A stretch of DNA of 58,269 bases, from NCBI GenBank assembly GCA_964634605.1, contig CAZWLJ010000013.1, positions 1 through 58,269 of the forward strand. The letters run 5' to 3'. The stretch comes from UPXZ01 sp964634605. Its GTDB lineage: Bacteria > Bacteroidota > Bacteroidia > Bacteroidales > Paludibacteraceae. The notes under the pieces were generated by a model. It did no database searches, was not told where the DNA came from, and worked only from the letters and a program-made list of their open reading frames with translations. This document shows, in pieces, positions 53,539 to 58,269 of this stretch; the stretch's first letter is position 1; each line of letters opens with the position of its first letter. Position numbers and translations under genes: made by a program.

Positions 53539-54288
53539 TATCGCTTCCTTAAAACTCTGCCAATCAACCATTTCCATTTTCAATTCTGTATATCTTTTTC
53601 CAATATCTTCTAAATAATGTGCATCCGAACTGCGAATAAACCGTTCGTTTTTCAACTTTGGATGCATTTCTGTGAATTGCTCAATCGTTGTTCGCCATGA
53701 AACTTCCAACGCTTCGTATTTCAGGTCGAAAGGCATAAATCCCAACTGGCTGAAAATGCTGTTTTTCGATTTGTCGATATGCGCCGGGATAAAAATCCCG
53801 CCCAACGAATGCACTTTCTGCTCCACGCTCTCAATATCCTCATCCAATGCCCCGAACAACGCTTTTTCCTCTTCGTAAACAATATTGTCATCCGCATCTA
53901 CAGCCACTTGATACCCAAACACTTTCGGGTCGTTTTTTATATCGGGCAAATGCTCGTCCAGATATTTCTGAAACTCATTGAGCACTTCCTGATTTGAAAA
54001 ATAAGCGAGGCAATGTACCTCTTCCTGCGTATTAATTTCGCATCCGCCAATGACGAAAAGGTTGTTTTTTTCTCCAATTTCAATGCAGGTTTTCACATTC
54101 CGGGTGGTGTTGTGGTCTGTAATCGCTATCACATCCAGCCCTTTTTCTATCGCTTTCTGCACAATTTTTCGTGGACTCATATCCAAATCCCCGCACGGCG
54201 AAAGACAGGTGTGGATGTGGAGGTCTGCCTTAAGAAACCCACCCCTAACCCCTAAAGGGAAATTTGATTTATTGCTTTCCGAGTTCAA
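53521..54288 (-). CDS. PHP domain metal-dependent phosphoesterase
   Basis: A 255-residue PHP-family hydrolase. All metal-ligand motifs are visible: DLHIHTCLSPCGD, AITDHNT, GCEINTQEE, IPAHIDKS and SSDAHYLEDIG. It may act as a nucleotide or protein phosphatase, here in a regulatory locus. The only available start is a TTG at 54288, because the codons before KADLHIH, where the family normally starts, are FPLGVRGGF from a hairpin repeat. The C-terminal APPTP and stop come from another copy. The original ends may have been replaced. It lies between the second DRTGG gene and the GHKL ATPase gene. Confidence 0.82.
   Translation of the reverse strand: MNSESNKSNFPLGVRGGFLKADLHIHTCLSPCGDLDMSPRKIVQKAIEKGLDVIAITDHNTTRNVKTCIEIGEKNNLFVIGGCEINTQEEVHCLAYFSNQEVLNEFQKYLDEHLPDIKNDPKVFGYQVAVDADDNIVYEEEKALFGALDEDIESVEQKVHSLGGIFIPAHIDKSKNSIFSQLGFMPFDLKYEALEVSWRTTIEQFTEMHPKLKNERFIRSSDAHYLEDIGKRYTELKMEMVDWQSFKEAIAPPTP
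54238..54263. repeat. C/G-run hairpin repeat, copy 13, in the 5' end of the PHP gene
   Basis: CCCACCCCTAACCCCTAA followed by AGGGAAAT. It encodes the FPLGVRGG residues of the PHP reading frame. Confidence 0.8.
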
Positions 54289-54328
54289 TTTTAATCAATT
54301 TACAACACCCTTAAAACGCACACAATAT

Positions 54329-54350
54329 TCCCCTTCAGGGGCTAGGGGTA
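54329..54350. repeat. C/G-run hairpin repeat, copy 14; supplies the stop of the second DRTGG gene
   Basis: TCCCCTTCAGGGGCTAGGGG with flanks. On the minus strand it encodes the end TPSP and the TGA. Confidence 0.8.
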
Positions 54351-54685
54351 AAATATTCATAAAGCATCCCCGCCGTTTCAAATGCAGGTTTATTGGATTC
54401 AAGCACCACAACACCCTCTTTCTCTGCCAATTTCAGCATTTCCTCATCGGGTTTCCGTTCGTTCACAATAACGATGGCGCTCAGTTCAATCAGTGACGCG
54501 ACCGCCACGATATTCTTGTGAATCTGTGACGTAATCCACACCATTTGCGGCTGAGCTTTCCCCATCACATCGCTCAACAAATCAGACACATACGCCGATT
54601 TTGGTTCTTTATCAAGCTGGCCTACACTTGCCACACATGTAAAACCGAGGTCTTCAATCAGTTTTTTAAGATTATTTTTCTCCAT
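54335..54685 (-). CDS. DRTGG-domain protein (second copy)
   Basis: A 116-residue small protein of the DRTGG type, a ligand-binding or regulatory domain with unknown ligand. It is paralogous to the first gene of the array: both share DLxSDV, then a hydrophobic strand, an IVxxxxKxxxEMLxLAxE block and a final LYE. The ATG at 54685 overlaps the upstream gene by 14 nt; an in-frame upstream start is not used by the family. The last residues TPSP and the stop codon come from repeat copy 14. It may sense a metabolite or pass a signal between the iron-sulfur protein and the phosphoesterase. Confidence 0.75.
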   Translation of the reverse strand: MEKNNLKKLIEDLGFTCVASVGQLDKEPKSAYVSDLLSDVMGKAQPQMVWITSQIHKNIVAVASLIELSAIVIVNERKPDEEMLKLAEKEGVVVLESNKPAFETAGMLYEYFTPSP

Positions 54686-56048
54686 GATTGTCTTTATATT
54701 TATTGAGTCTGTCTTTGCCCCAAATTTTTTCAATGGTTTGAAAAGCCTGTTCGGGACTCAGTTTGTAATTTTTCTCCATAACCCGCTGCACAAAAACACA
54801 ATACGACATACTCGCCTGCCCTTTTACGATATCTTCAGCCAGATTTTTGCAGGTTGGCGCACCGCAGGCACCGCAGTCAAAACCGGGTAGGTACGAGTTT
54901 AAAGTCTTTATTTTCTGCATCTTTTTCAAGGCAATTTCCACATCTTCATCCAGCAATAGCCCTTCACGTGGGTGAATGGCTTCTGTTTTAGACACTCTCC
55001 GAAGTTCGTTTTGATGATTCATCAGCGGATTCAGCACCTCTTTATTCTCAATTAATCTACCTTGCAATCTTTTCACCCGCTCCCCAATCCGCTCCACGGT
55101 CAAAAACCGATTTCCCGGGCAGAGAATACCACCTGCACAACCTTGGTCACATACCCGAAGCTCCAGAAAATCGATGTCGCTGATATGTCCGGATTCTAAT
55201 TTTTCCAGAAATTTGATGACGTTCTCCACACCGTCAATCGCCAGACTGCGCCCTTTGAAGTATTCCCGCTCCGTACCGGAAAGCGCCCATTTGATGGAAT
55301 CAGGCGACATGGTCGAACTGTGTTTAAGCTCTTCGGTTTTGGGTGAATCAATAATCGTTTTATACACCTTGTTGTACATTTCCTTCATGTTCAGTACCAC
55401 GTCTGTAGGCGATTTATCTTCGCCTTCGGGTGCTTTTGCCGCCACAATTTTGGATGCGCAGGGAGAAATATAAAACACACCGATGTCTTCGGGGGGAATG
55501 TTGGTATTGGAATTTATGTCACGCAGATAAATGGCGGCGAGGTCATGAGGCGCTTTCAGTTGCAGGACATTTTCCGTGAGGGAAGGAAACATCACCTGAA
55601 TCAACCGCACAACAGACGGACAAAACGAGCTGATAACGGGTCGTGCACCCTCTTTTTCATCTGCTTTTACTTTGTATTCTTCTTTGACAAAATCAACGGC
55701 ATGCTCCACCTCAAACACTTCGTTGAAGCCAAGTTTGCGTATGGCAGCGGAAATCTGAGAAACAGAATATTTGGTAGGAAATTGCCCGAAAAAGACCGAA
55801 GGTACAAGGGCAATTTTATAAACGTATTTTTGCAAATGCGACTCGAGCGAATCGGATTTGACATACACAGCAGCCACCGGGCAAACGCTGTAACATTCAC
55901 CGCAGTCCACGCAACGCTCGGGCATTATGCGAGCATGACCATCTACAATACGAATGGCTTGCGTGGAACAAACACGCATGCAGTGCGAACAACCGATACA
56001 TTTTTCCGTATCAATCTGGATCGCATGCACATAGTGCGGAGCCGCCAT
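54672..56048 (-). CDS. Divergent [FeFe]-hydrogenase-like iron-sulfur protein (HfsB-like, probable redox sensor)
   Basis: A 458-residue protein. Two [4Fe-4S] clusters: C17/20/23/27 and C46/49/52/56. The hydrogenase-like domain keeps the four H-cluster ligand positions, C143 (SSFCPSV), C197 (SPCASK), C300 and C304 (RVCDQGC), but the proton-relay Cys of TSCCP is Phe142 and the GGGxP end is altered (AGGILCPGN). It should therefore not be an efficient hydrogenase. The C-terminus has a FeS domain of the RnfB/ACS-gamma type, DCGACGAPTC (C392, C395, C400) with C417. Similar proteins occur as HfsB in clostridial loci. It starts 8 nt after the RsbW-like gene and overlaps the next gene. Confidence 0.85.
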   Translation of the reverse strand: MAAPHYVHAIQIDTEKCIGCSHCMRVCSTQAIRIVDGHARIMPERCVDCGECYSVCPVAAVYVKSDSLESHLQKYVYKIALVPSVFFGQFPTKYSVSQISAAIRKLGFNEVFEVEHAVDFVKEEYKVKADEKEGARPVISSFCPSVVRLIQVMFPSLTENVLQLKAPHDLAAIYLRDINSNTNIPPEDIGVFYISPCASKIVAAKAPEGEDKSPTDVVLNMKEMYNKVYKTIIDSPKTEELKHSSTMSPDSIKWALSGTEREYFKGRSLAIDGVENVIKFLEKLESGHISDIDFLELRVCDQGCAGGILCPGNRFLTVERIGERVKRLQGRLIENKEVLNPLMNHQNELRRVSKTEAIHPREGLLLDEDVEIALKKMQKIKTLNSYLPGFDCGACGAPTCKNLAEDIVKGQASMSYCVFVQRVMEKNYKLSPEQAFQTIEKIWGKDRLNKYKDNHGEK

Positions 56049-56056
56049 TTTTGGTA

Positions 56057-56470
56057 TTATTTAAAGTTAATTGTCAGTTCAAGTGTCGTTCCTACCCCAA
56101 CCGTGGAGGTAAGTTTCATTTCGTCTGTATTGTTTCTGATATTCGGCAAGCCCATGCCTGCCCCAAAGCCCATTTCACGCACTTTGTCCGAAGCCGTGGA
56201 ATAACCCTCCTCCATCGCCCGCTCTATACTCTCTATTCCGGGACCATCATCCTGTAGCCGTATAAATATTCGTTCGGGTGAAATATCCACATCCATTGTG
56301 CCCCGATACGCATGCGCCACTACATTCACTTCCGCTTCATACAAGGCCACTGCAATGCGCCGAACCGTAGCAGGCAGAATATTCAACTGCTTCAGTGTCT
56401 TCTTAACTTCAGAACTGGCTTCACCTGCAGCGCTGAAATCACCTCCTTGTATCTCAAATTCCAATTGCAT
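56057..56470 (-). CDS. RsbW-like ATP-binding protein (anti-sigma factor/serine kinase type)
   Basis: A 137-residue GHKL ATPase. N-box YEAEVNVVAHAYRG (about 44-57), G1 LQDDGPGIESI (about 72-82) and G2 GFGAGMGLPNI (about 101-111) match SpoIIAB/RsbW-type kinases. In those systems the kinase phosphorylates a STAS antagonist and binds a sigma factor; no STAS or sigma gene is next to it. Its ATG overlaps the stop of the first DRTGG gene by 1 nt (ATGA), so they are translationally coupled. It also contains an internal AAGGAGGTGAT in its coding strand that looks like a Shine-Dalgarno site but has no fitting start behind it. Confidence 0.82.
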   Translation of the reverse strand: MQLEFEIQGGDFSAAGEASSEVKKTLKQLNILPATVRRIAVALYEAEVNVVAHAYRGTMDVDISPERIFIRLQDDGPGIESIERAMEEGYSTASDKVREMGFGAGMGLPNIRNNTDEMKLTSTVGVGTTLELTINFK

Positions 56471-56811
56471 CAGTATAACGGTTTTATCCCGTTCTCATAG
56501 AGTTTTCCCGAAATTTCGAACATGGATGCAGGAGATGCAATGATTGCAATATCACTCTCTTTGGCTAGTTCGAGCATATCTTCAGTTACTTTCTTCCCAC
56601 GCGCCAGCACAATGCATGATATTCCGGATACTTCAGCCGTGCGGACTGCCTGAATAGTTGCAAGTCCGGTAATTAAAATCATGTTGTCGCTATGCCATCG
56701 CAGCACATCACTCATTAGGTCCGATGAAAAAGCCGTTTGAAAGTCATTTATATCGGATGTTTCATTTAAAATTTCACCGTCGCAGAGCTCTATGATTTGG
56801 TATAAATTCAC
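56470..56811 (-). CDS. DRTGG-domain protein (first copy), first gene of the hydrogenase array
   Basis: A 113-residue DRTGG-type protein. There is no ATG near the 5' end: the choices are a GTG at 56811 (giving MNLYQIIELCDGEIL, chosen because it aligns with family starts) and a TTG at 56820. The body has the SDLMSDVLRW block, ILITGLATIQAVRTAEVSG, then IVLARGKKVTEDMLELAKES. It is paralogous to the second DRTGG protein 2 kb downstream. It is coupled to the RsbW-like gene by a 1-nt overlap. Probably the signal-input part of the module. Confidence 0.72.
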   Translation of the reverse strand: MNLYQIIELCDGEILNETSDINDFQTAFSSDLMSDVLRWHSDNMILITGLATIQAVRTAEVSGISCIVLARGKKVTEDMLELAKESDIAIIASPASMFEISGKLYENGIKPLY

Positions 56812-56847
56812 AAAAAACAATTATAAAAAGTTTGCTTAAAATTCTAT

Positions 56848-56856
56848 ACAAATATA
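56848..56856 (-). promoter_or_regulatory. Putative promoter (-7 box) of the hydrogenase array
   Basis: Minus-strand TATATTTGT matches TAnnTTTGY exactly, 37 nt upstream of the GTG start. The rest of the 321-nt spacer 56821-57141 is very AT-rich and holds no gene; a terminator is at 57088-57124. Confidence 0.5.
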
Positions 56857-57087
56857 GGACAAGATTTCTAATTAAGGAAATTTTTCCTTATTATTTTTTA
56901 TTTTTATATATACAACTAATTATCAATACTTTAACAATATAATATCACATAATATTTGACTTTTCCGAGGAATAGTTCGATTTTTACTTACAATTTAAAA
57001 CCATTATATATAATCATAGCGTTTGTCGATTGATTTTTTTCAATTATCAGAAAGAAAGTCATATATCTGCATTCTTATACACACAAA

Positions 57088-57124
57088 AAAAAACAGCGAA
57101 AGTAGGCTACTTTCGCTGTTTTTT
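57088..57124 (-). terminator. Terminator of the DUF2892 gene
   Basis: 15-bp stem AAAAAACAGCGAAAG / CTTTCGCTGTTTTTT with a 7-nt loop, 17 nt past the stop; followed in the minus direction by a U-run. Confidence 0.75.
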
Positions 57125-57141
57125 CGTTATTTTTCTCCGGG

Positions 57142-57348
57142 TCATTTCTTTTCGCAGGTAGTTTTAATTCCAAAAAGTTTGTAAAGCGGACAAAAGCTAA
57201 CCAGACTGGTTGCCAAAAACACTATGGCAACAACCAGTAAAACTATCCCCAGCGTACCGGTTACAGTTTTACAAAAAAATAATCCCAGAAAAACAACAGC
57301 CAGAATAGTACGAATAAGTCTATCTGCTTTTCCCATGTTTTTTGTCAT
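57142..57348 (-). CDS. DUF2892 (YgaP-like transmembrane) small protein
   Basis: A 68-residue membrane protein with two hydrophobic segments (about 11-28 and 31-52). MTKNMGKADRLIRTILAVVF matches the DUF2892 start seen in many bacteria, and FCPLYKLFGIKT ends the domain. In other proteins this domain follows a rhodanese module; here it stands alone. Function is unknown. Monocistronic, with its own terminator. Confidence 0.85.
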   Translation of the reverse strand: MTKNMGKADRLIRTILAVVFLGLFFCKTVTGTLGIVLLVVAIVFLATSLVSFCPLYKLFGIKTTCEKK

Positions 57349-57430
57349 AATTGTAAGTTTTATTGAATGAATATTTTTTTCTTATTATAATACAAATAAT
57401 AAGCTCAATTGTTCATTACTCAATATTTTG

Positions 57431-58269
57431 TTAATCAATCACATCCCCAAACAAAGTAGCAGAACTGGCTCTGTTTATTCTCACACGAATTGTTTCTCCG
57501 ATTCTGCGCCCTTCACGTGGGAAAATCACTACCTTATTCTGCGATGTCCGGCCGAAAAGCTGCTCTTTAGAGCGTTTGGAGAAGCCTTCCACGAGTACTT
57601 CAAATTCCTTTCCAATATCACGCTGATTGCTCGCAAAGGAAAGTTCGTTTTGTAGTTTGATAATCTCATCCAGCCGCCGGAGTTTCACATTCTCAGGCAC
57701 ATCGTCGGGCAGGTGTTTGGCTGCGTGCGTACCGGGTCGTTCGGAGTATTTGAACATAAAAGCCATATCGAAGCCGACTTCGCGCATGAGCGACAGTGTT
57801 TCGGCATGATCCTCTTCGGTTTCACTGTGAAATCCGGAAAAGACATCTGTGCCGACAGAAGCATCAGGCAGAATGCGCCGGATTGCAGCAATACGGTCCA
57901 GATACCATTCGCGGGTATATTTCCGGTTCATAGCCTTGAGTATTTTGTTGCTGCCGCTCTGTACCGGCAGATGAATGAACCTGCATAAGTTGGGATAAGC
58001 GGCAATCACCTCGAGCGTACGGTCGCTCATATCTTTGGGATGCGAGGTAGTGAACCGAAAGCGGATTTCGGGAGCAGCTTCAGCCACAATTTTGAGTAAC
58101 TGAGGAAAGTCAATGACCTGGCCATCTTTTTCGAACTGGTATGAATTTACATTCTGGCCAAGTAGGGTAACTTCTTTGAAGTTTTTTGCCTGCAAATCCT
58201 TCAGTTCATTCATTATGCTTTCCACATCGCGGCTGCGCTCGCGTCCGCGGGTGTAGGGCACGATGCAAT
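57431..58269 (-). CDS. miaB: tRNA-2-methylthio-N6-dimethylallyladenosine synthase MiaB, C-terminal part (5' end outside the window)
   Basis: At least 279 residues are present; the start is beyond the right edge. It modifies A37 of tRNAs that read U-starting codons. The frame opens with the last Cys of the radical SAM motif, then IVPYTRGRERSR, VTLLGQNVNSYQ, RFTTSHPKDMS, LPVQSGSNKILKAMNRKYTR and GTDVFSGFHSETEEDH, all MiaB blocks. The C-terminal TRAM domain for RNA binding ends around RINRASSATLFGDVI. The MTLLGQNVNSY-like sequence sets it apart from RimO. Confidence 0.93.
   Translation of the reverse strand, partial: CIVPYTRGRERSRDVESIMNELKDLQAKNFKEVTLLGQNVNSYQFEKDGQVIDFPQLLKIVAEAAPEIRFRFTTSHPKDMSDRTLEVIAAYPNLCRFIHLPVQSGSNKILKAMNRKYTREWYLDRIAAIRRILPDASVGTDVFSGFHSETEEDHAETLSLMREVGFDMAFMFKYSERPGTHAAKHLPDDVPENVKLRRLDEIIKLQNELSFASNQRDIGKEFEVLVEGFSKRSKEQLFGRTSQNKVVIFPREGRRIGETIRVRINRASSATLFGDVID

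Noticed and set aside
56430..56455. Perfect Shine-Dalgarno sequence inside the RsbW-like gene
   Set aside because: No in-frame start codon follows at a useful distance; it encodes IQGGD of the protein.
1..58269. tRNA or rRNA genes
   Set aside because: Spacers were read for cloverleaf-like or rRNA-like sequence and none was recognised; a covariance-model scan would be decisive.

Overview
The window is a 58 kb piece of a draft chromosome from an anaerobic Bacteroidota bacterium, most likely order Bacteroidales. The signs are a T9SS-type C-terminal sorting domain on a secreted glycosidase, promoters with the TAnnTTTG -7 box and few Shine-Dalgarno sites, a Bacteroidales-type fumarate reductase/succinate dehydrogenase (sdhCAB), and many lipoprotein or signal-peptide glycosidases. 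I cannot name a genus. A 100-N scaffold gap at 48502-48601 is flanked by the same 55 bases, so it is very probably an unmerged contig overlap and not missing sequence.

Layout. 1-5 kb: edge of a Bro-N-type gene, a GT4 glycosyltransferase and a very large multidomain GH29 fucosidase. 5-11 kb (minus): M3 peptidase, lipoprotein pullulanase and OPT peptide transporter. 11.5-19.7 kb (plus): a CBM9-like protein, then a glycan-degradation cluster of Ser-type sulfatase, GH2 beta-mannosidase, CutC and GH20 hexosaminidase. 19.7-36 kb: housekeeping and mixed genes (murF, FKBP, TPM/LemA pair, aldo/keto reductase, guanine deaminase, orphan DNA methyltransferase, Ca/Na antiporter, degenerate Rieske-like lipoprotein, GT2, murI, M23 peptidase, alaS, SGNH hydrolase). 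36-40 kb: sdhCAB, in which SdhA carries an unusual N-terminal extension of about 100 residues. 40-57 kb: the [FeFe]-hydrogenase region. 57-58 kb: a DUF2892 protein and the 3' part of miaB.

The hydrogenase region is the main system. On the plus strand are the H-cluster maturases hydG, hydF and hydE, with a tricorn-like S41 peptidase between hydF and hydE. Converging on them from the minus strand is a ten-gene array: DRTGG protein, RsbW-like ATPase, divergent [FeFe]-hydrogenase-like iron-sulfur protein, second DRTGG protein, PHP phosphoesterase, second GHKL ATPase, thioredoxin-like [2Fe-2S] protein, then the NAD(H)-linked hydrogenase HydB, HydA and HydC. The first six genes look like a redox-sensing and phosphorylation-type regulatory module for the hydrogenase.

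A family of short C/G-run hairpin repeats (14 copies recognised, most of them in the hydrogenase region) sits between genes and in places supplies N-terminal codons, C-terminal residues or stop codons of neighbouring genes. No rRNA, tRNA, CRISPR array or complete mobile element was recognised.
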